From the NCBI GenBank assembly GCA_002897115.2, contig BCIH01000002.1, positions 338,018-402,017 on the forward strand: a stretch of DNA of 64,000 nucleotides. Direction: 5' to 3'. The notes under the pieces are model-generated. The model saw only the letters and a list, made by a program, of their open reading frames with translations. It did no database searches and had not been told where the DNA came from. The translations under genes were made by a program, and so were the position numbers. The stretch comes from Prototheca cutis (Eukaryota > Chlorophyta > Trebouxiophyceae > Chlorellales > Chlorellaceae). Of the stretch, positions 32,401 to 42,099 are shown piece after piece (the stretch's first letter is position 1; the number at the start of each line of letters is the position of its first letter).

Positions 32401-35111
32401 AGGACTTTGAAGCTGTGGCCGAGACCATTGCTCGGGATGTAGGCGTGGTCGTGTGCCTGGGTCTGGAAGCCCATGCACGGCCGCTGCTGCACCAGCTGGC
32501 GACTCGGAACAGGGCCTGCCGAGCTGTTCGACTTTTATCCGCGGGCACGGAAGTGGGCTGGGCTGCGGCTCAGGCACAGGTATAGTGGGAGAGTGCTTTG
32601 GGGTTGGAGCGTGCTTCTTGTTGTCACGACGGGCGTGTGATGGAGATTGTATGATTATGAGAAAGGAAGGAAAAATAAGTGTATGCTGGAACTCTCNACG
32701 AACCATCTGCACGGCTCTTGCCAACCCAAGACACCAAAAAAAATTTCTCACTGGATGATGATGATCCAACCCTTTTTTGTTCGCATGTCTCACGAAATAG
32801 CAAGACTCCTCTCATCCTGCTTTCAATCCTGCACTCCTACAACCCCAGCGCCACCAAGAGGCCACGGCCTGGTTGATTCGCGGCGCCGAATCGAGCTTGA
32901 GCTTTGAGGCACGCAGTCCGAACACGCGGTTCCCTCACCTGCGCGAGCCGCTGACGGAAATCCAGCTCCAGGCATGGAAACAAGGGAGGGGCTTGCAAGC
33001 CGCTGGGCGTATGCTTGCTTGATGATTGACAAAGGAGGGGATCACATGTTGTTTTCCAACTGACGCCCAGCCGGACACTTTGGGTTGCATCACATGCACA
33101 TTATCGGGTTGTCAAACCCCATCCACACTGCATCCTCCGCCGCTGCTGCAGCTGCCGGCAGCACCTAGTCCAGGCCGCCCGTCCCCTGCCAAGAAACCTC
33201 GCAAGCGAGCAAAGCCAGGCACAGATTCAGGCGCGGGGAGCAAGGAGGAGGGTGCTGGTGTGGCGCGGAAAGCTCGGGGTCGACGGCGGGGGGCTGCAGA
33301 TGACGACACCCCCAAGGGTCCCGAGGCACTCTGGCAACACGCGGCTGCCGCCGTGGTGGATGTGTTGCCTACCAAGAACCGAGATCCTGCAGTCAACTTG
33401 CCAACTGTCAAGGAACTGCAACTGCGACAGGCATCGCATGCGCTGCTCCCTGCAGCACTCAAGGCACACGGACGCTCGGTAGGGCTGGTCCTGCCGGCGT
33501 GTGTCTCGGACAGACAGCTGTCCCGGCCTACGGCCCGGTTGGGTTTGAGGGGCCGCGACAATGCTCGACCTGGGTTGGTGGCCGTTGCCGCTGAGCCTCT
33601 GGAACCTGGTGAGAACAGCAGCAGCAAGTCCGTGCGTGGGCCCGTTCCATCGGCCAGAGCCAGCGATGTCCCTGAACGGGCTGTGGACAACGAGGGCCCG
33701 AGTTGTTGGGCAATCGGCGACTCCCCACGAGGCAGAATGACTGGTGTGGAAGAAGCACCCTCGCTGCAACGGTGGACCTCTGATGGGTTGCGAGAACCAC
33801 ACAACAAGCCTGCTCATTTGCAGCAGTTGATCGGCGAGACCAGTGGCGCTTCTGGGCACCTGCCCGAGCACCACCTGACGGCAGAGACAAGCTGGGAGTC
33901 TGCTGGGCTCCTCAGTTCTGGCACCGGGGAGGGTCGTGAAACCGGAGGACAAGGCCATCCTGCGCCAGCACCGCCAGCAGAGACCACCCCTCAGCCTGTG
34001 GCGAGCAGGCCACTGGGAGCAACGGCACATCAGGCTGGAGCCAATGTTGGTACACCCGCACCGATGACTGGACATCACCACAGCTACGCGGCACCCCGGC
34101 GAGCTGCTGGCTGGGCCACGGTGGTGGACAGCCAGACTCCGTCCCCGCTGGCTGCAAGACCGCGACGGCAGGGCATGGACCCATCGCCCGTGGGGTGCAC
34201 ACAGCACATGCTTGTGGAATTGGCTGCTGCCGTGGATCCCGGGGTCAATCGACAACGTTTGTCACGTCTGCAGAGGGGCAGGCAGGAGGTGGTGGACAGG
34301 GAGTCGCCGGCTGTCTTGCGGAGACAACGGCGCAGAGGCGAAAGGCCGGCCGGACGCCGGGCCGGTGGCAGCCGCCGGGGCGCGATGCGGTTTGTGGACG
34401 ATATCGCCGCGCTTTCGGGGTCTGAAACAGGTGGGCTCGTGTGTCTGGGGTTGGTTGGAATGGATACCTCCCTGCCATGGGGGTTGATTGTTGTCGAATC
34501 ACTGCTGCGCATGCGCAGATCCTCCGCAGCCCAGCACCTAGCAACCCCCCCAAACACACACACACACACACACACACTCTCTCTCTCTCTCAAACAGGCG
34601 ATGACGAGGATGATTGTACTGCTAGCCAGCTGGCGGCAGAACTGGAGGGCTTTATCGACGACGGCACACAGACACCGGGGACTGGGGGTTGTGCTCCCCG
34701 GCTGTTGGGGGACTCCCCCTCGCCGCTGGGCGAGTTTCAACGGTACTTGGGGGCAGCCGCCCGGCGGCGGACGGATGTCATCGACACGCCGGGCGCGCAC
34801 AGCGGCAGTCCCGATGAGTACGACCTGGAGGACTCGTTCCTCGTCGGATCTGATGACGAAGAAGGTGCGGGGCTGACTGGGTGGGTGCATGCCGGCCGTC
34901 GCCTGTGCATGGCAGCAGCGGCGGGCCTCATCAGGCTGGCTGCAGCCAGATGTAGCCAATTAATGTGTGCAATGAAGTAAGCACGGCTGGAATTTGGTCG
35001 TCATGCCAGTAAATGCTGGAGCTGGTCTCATGACCCCGCCCTCACGCGTGCCCATCCTGCGCTGCAGAGGACGTGGCAAGCCAGAGCTCCGAGGGTGAAT
35101 CGGCGATTTGA
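29478..35111 (+). CDS. FANCM: FANCM/Mph1 homologue with degenerate helicase motifs
   Basis: Eleven exons join in phase to 1314 aa: 29478-29501, 29627-29746, 29893-30642, 30783-30987, 31188-31522, 31642-31863, 32031-32579, 32849-33008, 33162-34430, 34598-34864, 35068-35111. FANCM identity rests on FTRWYPTGKVVFC, the KRVYFCTPAALLKD block, KKGICPYDSVSCLLIDEAHA and the post-helicase FEARSPNTRFPHL, plus a tail with RFVDDIAALSGSE and LEGFIDDGTQ. FANCM is a DNA translocase that remodels forks and anchors the Fanconi core complex. Here DEAH is kept, but the Walker A GLGKT position reads GPPFD, motif III is LSSVLP instead of L(S/T)ATP, motif V and the arginines of motif VI are not recognisable. It should not hydrolyse ATP. 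The middle 400 residues are disordered and Ser/Pro/Ala-rich. Confidence 0.85.
31888..31921 (+). repeat. Poly(C) tract with undetermined bases in a FANCM-like intron
   Basis: About 17 C followed by C/N alternation, starting some 25 bp after the donor of intron 6. The undetermined bases show that the homopolymer length is unresolved. Confidence 0.8.
34556..34591 (+). repeat. (CA)n(CT)n tract at a 3' splice site
   Basis: A compound CA then CT repeat just before the acceptor of FANCM-like exon 10 at 34598. It appears to serve as the polypyrimidine tract. Confidence 0.75.
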
Positions 35112-35202
35112 GTTCCAGTCGCAGTCGGGACGGCTTGGGGCTGTCGCGACGGCGGCCCTGTCTCGCGCAATTCAGGCTCGGGATATCACCAACTCCCACC
35201 CA

Positions 35203-35207
35203 TGTAA
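35203..35207 (+). terminator. TGTAA poly(A) signal candidate after the FANCM-like gene
   Basis: TGTAA 92 bp past the stop codon, followed by AT-rich sequence. Consistent with green-algal polyadenylation. Confidence 0.4.
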
Positions 35208-35361
35208 AATAAACAATATAAGTACGGTGCTCTTCGTCAGGCTACCTTGATCCCGACGCAGCTGAGGACGGAGGTGCGGAAGAAATGAGGGCTCTGTGCC
35301 GGCCAACGTGACGAGACGCAGCTTCTGGACGTGGGCCTGCTGTGGGGCAGCAAGGGCACAC

Positions 35362-36676
35362 ATGGCGGGGTATGGAACGCCATTTGCAGCGTCTTCCCGG
35401 CCCGTTGCGCCGGCATATGCCCGGCTGGGCCGCTCGGCCCTGAGCGGCAGGTGCGTGGTGCGTGCCATGGAGTCTGAGCCCCAGGGCTTGCGCCCAGGAC
35501 CCGCTCGTCAGTTTGGCCTGCAGCCGGAGGTGCGGGCCTGGCATGGCAACGTGGTGGGCCAGCAGGAGAACCATCTCCCCGGCCCCACGCCGACGTCCAA
35601 GGAGTTGGTCATGCCCCGGCCTCGGCCGCTGCACCTGATGCAGAGGCATGGCGTCTCGTACAAGGACGCCTCGCCGGCGACTGACAGTGCGCCAGGCCCC
35701 AGTCCCTCTGGCCCACGGCCCACCAGGGCAGCCCGGCCGCAGCAGCACAAGGTCCCAAACATCTTTGTGGCCTCCTGTGCCCTGATCGACTCGGACGCCC
35801 GTGTCCTGCTGGGCATGAGGACCATGGGCAACGCCAAGCTCCGTGGATTCTTCGAGTTTCCAGGCGGCAAGGTGCGGGAGATGTTTGATGTTGCGTGTGG
35901 TGCTTGGATTGAGTGTTGAATTGCGTGTTGGACGGGCCTGGCAAGAGTTGCACTGGGTCAGCAAGTCACGCACGAAAGAGTGCATGCGCTGCATCGTAGC
36001 GTGTCCCCAGGATGATCTGCAGCCATGCACAGATGCCTTCCTTCCACAATAGCAGTAATGTCTCCCCTCAACAACAACAAAAGCGACGAGAATGATCATA
36101 TTACTGACACCAACAAAACAATAACGACATTAGGTGGAGGAGAATGAGCCGCCCCAGATTGCGGCGGCTCGAGAACTGGAGGAGGAACTTGGCGTACGAG
36201 TGGCTCGGGGGTCGCTGCACTCTCTGACGTTTGTGTCACACCATTATGTTCGACTGGGTCACAACTTTGTGTGCCTGCTGTTTTCCTGCGAGGACTGGGA
36301 GGGCGAGCCCGTGGCGCGGTTGGGCCAGGAGTTGCGGTGGGTGGGTGCCTCGGAGATTCCGGGGTACATGCGCATCGCGCCGCCGCCCACACGCCTCTTG
36401 CTGGCGGCCGTGCAGACCTACCTGCGAGGCATCGAGGAAGCCGATCCGCGGCGGCGGCCTCCGGTCCAGGTGCATGACCCGCCCATCCTCACACCCGAAG
36501 CTGAGCACGGCCAGGTGCGAGCGAGGGCCGCCGCACAGCGCCAAGCGGGCGTCACGCTGGCCGAGACACAGATATCAGCGCACGAACTGGAAAGCGCGGC
36601 GCGAGAGGCGGCTGACCCAGCCCTGACTGACGCCCAGGCAGCACTCGTTGCCAAGAACAAGCCCTACTGGCTGTGA
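35362..36676 (+). CDS. Nudix hydrolase, MutT-like, probably organelle-targeted
   Basis: Two exons (35362-35871, 36134-36676) join at phase 0 to 350 aa. The Nudix box is complete across the splice: GGKVEENE, seven residues, then RELEEELGV, fitting Gx5Ex7REUxEExGU. The domain start VASCALIDSDARVLLGMR and the GFFEFPGGK lead-in are typical of MutT/8-oxo-dGTP pyrophosphatases. The first 35 residues lack acids, are rich in Ala, Ser and Arg, and end in CVVRA-MESE, like a plastid or mitochondrial transit-peptide site. An unknown 100-residue linker separates this from the domain, and a helical extension ending in NKPYWL follows it. Likely role is nucleotide-pool sanitation; the exact substrate is not certain. 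Confidence 0.85.
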
Positions 36677-37226
36677 GAATAGGATCTGCACCGGGGCTCC
36701 TGCTTGCCTCGGCCTTTCATTACTTTGTCGTTTTTAGCGTTTGCTTGAATTTAGCATAAACTGCCGCTGCGATCTGCGGACGACTTGACATGTTTCGTTT
36801 GGGCCCCCATGTGTCCCCTTCCTCTCCTCCGAAAATGCACTGCAGTGCCCGCCCATCGTGCTTCAGCCTTGTCGTTGTGGTTCTTCTTTATTGTAGCATC
36901 CCCTCCCTTGCGTTTCTCTCTGACGCTAAACATGCCACTGGAGTGGCGAAATTTTTCTGAGCGTCATTCAAGCCAGCTTGCTCCACGCGCAGCCAGACAG
37001 GTGGCACGAGATAGCCAGCCTCCCGCCTGGCTTTTGCGGCGTGTAAAACGAATGAAAGGTCCAATGTGTTAAATGAATGTGTGTGTGGCGGGGGGGGGGA
37101 CAATGGGTCATGGCAGCATTGGCTGTATTTGCTGGGGGGGGTGCATGCGAGCATGGCTCCGGGCTTCGGGGATGACTGGAGCCCCTGCCCTCACCAACAC
37201 CACACGGCATCATCGCCTCATGATCA
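36677..37226. other. Convergent intergenic region, nothing recognised
   Basis: About 550 bp between two 3' ends, with a TGTAA near 37039. No coding or RNA feature seen. Confidence 0.45.
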
Positions 37227-38547
37227 TCACGCAAGCTTGCGGGAGCGGTTCTTGACGGCGGCGCCGATGCAGGAGCAGAAGAGCGTGCGGGTCCCAGCCT
37301 CCGGCCGGACGTCGAACTGGACGCCAAAAAAGTCACGGAGGTGACGGAGCGTGGCGACAGAGTATGGTGTGAGCGGGCCCAGCCGAACCTCACTCACCTC
37401 GTCGGGGCCCAGCGCACACAGCGTGAGCAGCAGCGCCTGGTGCGCCGAGTCGACAACCCCGCCGCGAGCAATTTCCTCCAGCAGTGCCGCCGCAGCGGAG
37501 CGCCCGATGTCCTCCGGTGTGCGCTGCGCAGAGTCGGCAGCACTAGGGCCCCCGGCATTGCTGCCGCTCTTTCCATCATCGGCACAGGCCTCAGCGCTCA
37601 GCAGCCGACCGGACGTCGTCTCGGCCACCAGAGCGACGCCGTAGCCCGGCGACCCCCCCGCCGCCGCGCCGGACATGTGGTCTGTAAAGATAAACACGTC
37701 TGCCAGCAGCTTGTTAAACACGCCACGCACCCCGTCCACGAGCCGGTTGGCGGCCTGGGGGCTGACGCGCATGGAGTGCGCGACGCCGCGCACACGCCGC
37801 ACCATGCCCTCGTCCGTCATCGTTACCGGCGGGAGTGTCTTAACAACAGGCACGCGCAGCAGCACGGTGCCTCCGCCGGCCGGCGGCGCTCCCCGGCCCA
37901 GAATCTTCAGCTCCAGGCCGTCCTCGATCCCGGCTGCGGCTCTGACCAAAGGCAGCGTCACTGCCCGCACCACGTCCACGCTGGGATCCCGGGCGTCGTT
38001 GGTGATGCCGCGCAGCGTGGCACCCAACGGTGCTGCGGCAAAAAGGCTGAGCAAAATAAGAGGCTCCAGGAAGTAGCCCAGCGCGCGGGCGGTGCCGCAG
38101 TCGTGCTCGATCCCGGGACCGCCATGCACAAAGCCTGGCTTGTACCGCAGGCTCGTACCTGTGCATCATGGGCAGATGTTTTTTTTGCATGGTTACAGAT
38201 ACACGATGCTGAGAACGGCGGACCACGGCCTCAATTTCACTGTACGCACGATGCGCCACACAAGGAAGCTCCTGTTGCTGCAGCGATACCATTCCCCCAA
38301 GAACAGCACCGCCCATGCGCACATAAAACCTACCCACTACACGAAACATCAGNCTACCTGTCTCGTTCACTTCGATGATGCAGCCATTGCTGATCTTCTC
38401 CACCAGCCGGAGGAAGGAGGCCTCATGCTCCTGGAGCCCAGGGGACTGAGCCTCTGCCCGGATGCCATCGATGCGTATGGGCCTCCCAGACAGCGTGGAG
38501 CATACAATGCGCTGCCGAAAGCAATCCGCGCCCCTGAATCGAAGCAT
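37227..38547 (-). CDS. RCL1: RNA 3'-terminal phosphate cyclase-like protein RCL1
   Basis: Two exons (38358-38547 and 37227-38158) join in phase to 373 aa, the usual length of RCL1. Landmarks: FRGADCFRQRIVCSTLSGRP at the N-terminus, TSLRYKPGFVHGGPGIEHDC, the LEPLILLSLF/TLRGITNDARDPSVDVVRA block and SPGYGVALVAETTSG. These fit RCL1 better than the RTCA cyclase; RCL1 lacks cyclase activity and, with BMS1, acts in early 18S pre-rRNA cleavage in the nucleolus. A 13-residue glycine/serine insertion lies in the second half. One undetermined base is in the intron near the donor. Confidence 0.93.
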
Positions 38548-38800
38548 GGCGGGGTCAACCGTGGTTTATCCCTCGGTGCGAGCCATAGTCCCAGCGCGGC
38601 ACCCGGGCGGGCTTGCAAACGGCGACGCTGCACGGCTCTCTGCAAACGTATTACTGATATACTACATATACTTAAATTATCGCATATGGTAGAAATGCAT
38701 GCATTCGGCAGTTCATGCACTGCGCGAAGGATGGCAGGGATTGTGCATGCGAGAGATCCGCGAGGGTAATCCAGAAACAAACTGGCCTCACAGCACGTGT

Positions 38801-39051
38801 TCAATGGTGCTGTTCCGCAGGCCAGAGCCAGCGGAGTATCTTGGTGATGAAATCATACAAGGTGGAGCGCCTGGGAGGCAGGGGACATGCAAGGGGGGCG
38901 AGCTTGGTTTTGCGATCAAAAGGCGGCGGTCTTTTGCCGGTCAGGACCAGCGCCTCCCCCAGGTGGCGGATGTTGCCCGCGGCGTTGACGTCGCGGTTCC
39001 ACACCACGCCACAGCTTTGGCATTCGAGGATAGCGTACTTGTTCCGGGCGG
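38801..39051 (-). pseudogene. Fanzor/TnpB-like nuclease C-terminus, truncated by assembly gap
   Basis: An open frame enters from the gap at 39051 and stops at 38801. It reads ECQSCGVVWNRDVNAAGNIR followed by GKRPPPFDRKTK. A CxxC half zinc finger followed by NRDxNAAxNI is the signature of the third RuvC block and target-binding finger of TnpB and its eukaryotic relatives (Fanzor); the Asp in NRD is a catalytic residue. The N-terminal 300-500 residues would fall in the gap or beyond. The sequence after the gap (39767-39830) shows no recognisable continuation, so it may be a full element, a remnant, or a gene with introns. Listed as pseudogene only because it is incomplete here. Confidence 0.72.
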
Positions 39052-39766
39052 NNNNNNNNNNNNNNNNNNNNNNNNNNNNNNNNNNNNNNNNNNNNNNNNN
39101 NNNNNNNNNNNNNNNNNNNNNNNNNNNNNNNNNNNNNNNNNNNNNNNNNNNNNNNNNNNNNNNNNNNNNNNNNNNNNNNNNNNNNNNNNNNNNNNNNNNN
39201 NNNNNNNNNNNNNNNNNNNNNNNNNNNNNNNNNNNNNNNNNNNNNNNNNNNNNNNNNNNNNNNNNNNNNNNNNNNNNNNNNNNNNNNNNNNNNNNNNNNN
39301 NNNNNNNNNNNNNNNNNNNNNNNNNNNNNNNNNNNNNNNNNNNNNNNNNNNNNNNNNNNNNNNNNNNNNNNNNNNNNNNNNNNNNNNNNNNNNNNNNNNN
39401 NNNNNNNNNNNNNNNNNNNNNNNNNNNNNNNNNNNNNNNNNNNNNNNNNNNNNNNNNNNNNNNNNNNNNNNNNNNNNNNNNNNNNNNNNNNNNNNNNNNN
39501 NNNNNNNNNNNNNNNNNNNNNNNNNNNNNNNNNNNNNNNNNNNNNNNNNNNNNNNNNNNNNNNNNNNNNNNNNNNNNNNNNNNNNNNNNNNNNNNNNNNN
39601 NNNNNNNNNNNNNNNNNNNNNNNNNNNNNNNNNNNNNNNNNNNNNNNNNNNNNNNNNNNNNNNNNNNNNNNNNNNNNNNNNNNNNNNNNNNNNNNNNNNN
39701 NNNNNNNNNNNNNNNNNNNNNNNNNNNNNNNNNNNNNNNNNNNNNNNNNNNNNNNNNNNNNNNNNN
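39052..39766. other. Assembly gap, 715 undetermined bases
   Basis: A continuous run of N of non-round length, so the gap was probably sized. It begins inside the Fanzor-like frame, which fits an assembly broken by a repeated element. Confidence 0.99.
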
Positions 39767-39931
39767 AGGACCGTGCAACCGAGCACGATGCATATTCTGG
39801 CTACCAGACCCGCATCTCGCAGGCACATTCAATGCACGGATTCATTACATTCGGTTTCCGCCGCCGCACACCGTCCAAGAGATGTCGGAATGCTGTCTCG
39901 CCTGGCTGCGATAACTCAAGGCTAGGGTTCG

Positions 39932-40781
39932 ATGCCCGTCCCGGTCCCGTGCGCGAGGGCCGGGCCCTCCCAGACCGCGGACGCCGATCCCATAAACCTC
40001 GAAGAGGAGCAGGAAGAGTGCATCGCCTGCAATGGCCCGGCGAGTGTCGGGGATGCCGGCCTAGAGCTCGCCAACAATATCCTGGCACTGCAGACACCGC
40101 TGCCTGGGCGCCATGACCAGGACCCCTTCCCCCCCGAGGTATGTGTTTGTTGGTGGGAGAGATAGAAGCCGGGCACACAATCCAATCTGGAGCAGCCTCG
40201 CATCTGGACTGGCTCCGAAAATCGTGTGCAGCACTGAGACGAACTGTGTCCATGTGATTCCACCGGTTTCGTTCTGGTCGTGCCTCACCGCTGCTTGCCA
40301 ACGCCTCCCTCCCGACCTTGCATCGCAGTATATGCTTCCACTTTGGAAGGATGACAGCCGCCCGCTTGGGGGCGACCGGCTGCTGCTGCTGCTTGGGTTG
40401 CACGCATTGCTGCTGCTGGATGGGGCCCACCGTCGACTGCGGGACGCCTCGTCCCCCGGCCTGGAGCACCTGTTGCGCTTGACGCCGGCGTACCCCCTGG
40501 GTGGGTGTCTTCTCTTCTGATCTCCGCCGCATCGTGAAGGCGTGCCTCTTGCATGTGCTCGGCCACCTCAACGCCACCCCTGCGGTATGCATGTCCCAGG
40601 ACAGCCGCCGGTGCAGCCCTCCCTTCGAGGTCGTCCTCACGCAGCAGCAGTGCGTCGTGCGGGGTGGCCCGGTGCCGACCGGGGAGCTGTCCCCGGCCCT
40701 GCAACAGCTGGCGTGTCGACCAGTCCGATGCAGTGGCTGCACTATCCGTTCCCGTGGTCATCTTCGATGCAGGAGGATTAG
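39932..40781 (+). CDS. Hypothetical protein with CxxC motif
   Basis: Three candidate exons (39932-40138, 40329-40500, 40600-40781) with good GT-AG borders join in phase to 186 aa. Visible features: an acidic stretch EEEQEECIACNG with a single CxxC, a leucine-rich helix LLLLLGLHALLLLDGAH followed by LRLTPAYPL, and an aromatic tail MQWLHYPFPWSS. I recognise no family. It lies between the Fanzor-like remnant and a Mutator-like remnant, so it could be a host gene or transposon cargo. Exon 3 is the weakest, since an alternative frame is also open there. Confidence 0.45.
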
Positions 40782-40839
40782 AAGGTGTTTTTGACTTTGG
40801 ACATCAACCAACACCAGCCACCACAGCTGCTCAGCCTGA

Positions 40840-41394
40840 CGATGAAGCCCAGCACGTGGACGAATGGCACGATCCGAGCCAGGAGCCGGCAGCGCCGGCC
40901 CAATCCCCGCTATGCCGAGCAGGATTCACCACGAGACATCCGTGGTGCAGGATCCCAACAGGCAGCAGTGGACAGCCAGCTGGTCTCGCTGACCCCGAGC
41001 GCGGCACCCCCCAAGTGGGAAGGATGCTGGGCCTTCAACCCCGGTTTTTCGGCACTCTACGGAAGACTCTGCCGTCAACGGCCTGGTGCAGCGCCACATG
41101 CTGAAACACCCAGGCGCAGCAAAGGATGACCTTCTTCAATTCACTCAAAGATTGGTAAGCACATGGTCTCCGGCAACCATCGACAAGCATGCGGCACAGC
41201 TAGAAGAAGAATGGCTCTGGGTTGAAATTCCTGTGAACCCAGGCTCTGGATCCAAGAAGCGGAAGAACGGATGGTTGGAGTGCAGTCGCCAGAAGAACAA
41301 GCGGAGGAGCGCAGCCAGACCAGATGCAGCTGCAGAAGCCCAGAAAACGGTGGCCATGCCGTTGACCATTGCTCAACTTGTATCTTATCCCTAG
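40840..41394 (+). pseudogene. Remnant related to the Mutator-like transposase tail
   Basis: The stretch around 40890-41000 encodes RPNPRYAEQDSPRDIRGAGS and DSQLVSLTP, matching the tail of the SWIM-finger transposase at 53170-53280 (RKPTARYAEQDAPEATPGPG and DNNRLACLTP). After a frame change, 41086-41394 encodes a lysine-rich region (TQRLVSTWSPATIDKHAAQL). No catalytic or SWIM region precedes it, and the frame is not continuous, so it looks like a degraded fragment. Confidence 0.55.
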
Positions 41395-42099
41395 ATTGAC
41401 CTGTCTTTGTATGTACAGTACTCCCCTTGATCTGACAACAATGGGCAATTTAGTGATGGTATGGAGGTTTGAGAGGAGATTTTCTTGTGGAATCAGCCCA
41501 AACAGCACCTGCTCTGGGGCCCAAACAGTGGATGTCCCAGGCCCTTGCCAACCCAAGGCGCTTGCTGCCGGCATGTTAAAGAAGGCCAAGGGCCGCCGAA
41601 CGAAAAGCCGACATAATCGCGGAGACACAACTCCCATTTGCATCCTCAATCCCCAAAACAGCTTCATTATCTTGATTTCTGGAGTTGACAGGCGTTGCAA
41701 GGGCCTACACGCGCGGTTTGGTGGCCCCGTCCCCCGCAGCTGCGCCGCCCCCGACCGTCGAAGGGCGGTTGCCCACGAGCGCGCTCCTTTCTGACCCCGC
41801 CCTGTTCTCAGACTGGATTTTTGGTGCGGAACAAATATTTTCGTGCAGTCATACAAGGGGGTGCTGCACGGGAGGGCCTGGAAGGGATTTGGGAGATCCG
41901 TCCCCCGCAGATCGAGAGCCTCGAGCCTCGAGCCTCTCCTTGCAATGAGAAAGAATCTACCCAGGGTCCGGGGGGTTGATCTGGCCAGCGCAAGTCCCAT
42001 GCGATTATCTCATTGGCCACATTTTGCTTGTAGTTTACGGATCCAGGCTTTACGAGTGCAGGTGCCCGCTGCGCTGGTCGGCACTTTCGACCGNGCTTC
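41395..42099. other. Intergenic region upstream of SHMT
   Basis: About 700 bp with no recognised gene. A short direct repeat of CCTCGAG occurs near 41919-41935. It should include the SHMT promoter; an upstream SHMT exon was looked for and not found. Confidence 0.4.

Noticed and set aside
33227..34959. Two long minus-strand frames opposite the FANCM-like tail
   Set aside because: The plus-strand frame joins in phase with conserved helicase and tail motifs on both sides; the antisense frames have none.
37227..38547. RNA 3'-phosphate cyclase (RTCA)
   Set aside because: Length 373 aa and the TLRGITNDARDPSVDV block fit RCL1; the catalytic features expected of RTCA were not seen.
38699..39925. 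Long open frames on both strands spanning the run of N
   Set aside because: They are open only because N has no stop codons. Only the 38801-39051 part has a recognisable motif.
39920..39945. tRNA-like T-arm (GGGTTCGATGCCC)
   Set aside because: No matching A box, acceptor stem or anticodon arm at the right spacing, and it overlaps the candidate start of a coding exon.
41200..42000. 266-codon minus-strand frame upstream of SHMT
   Set aside because: No ATG in a good context, no recognised domain, and composition typical of a chance open frame.
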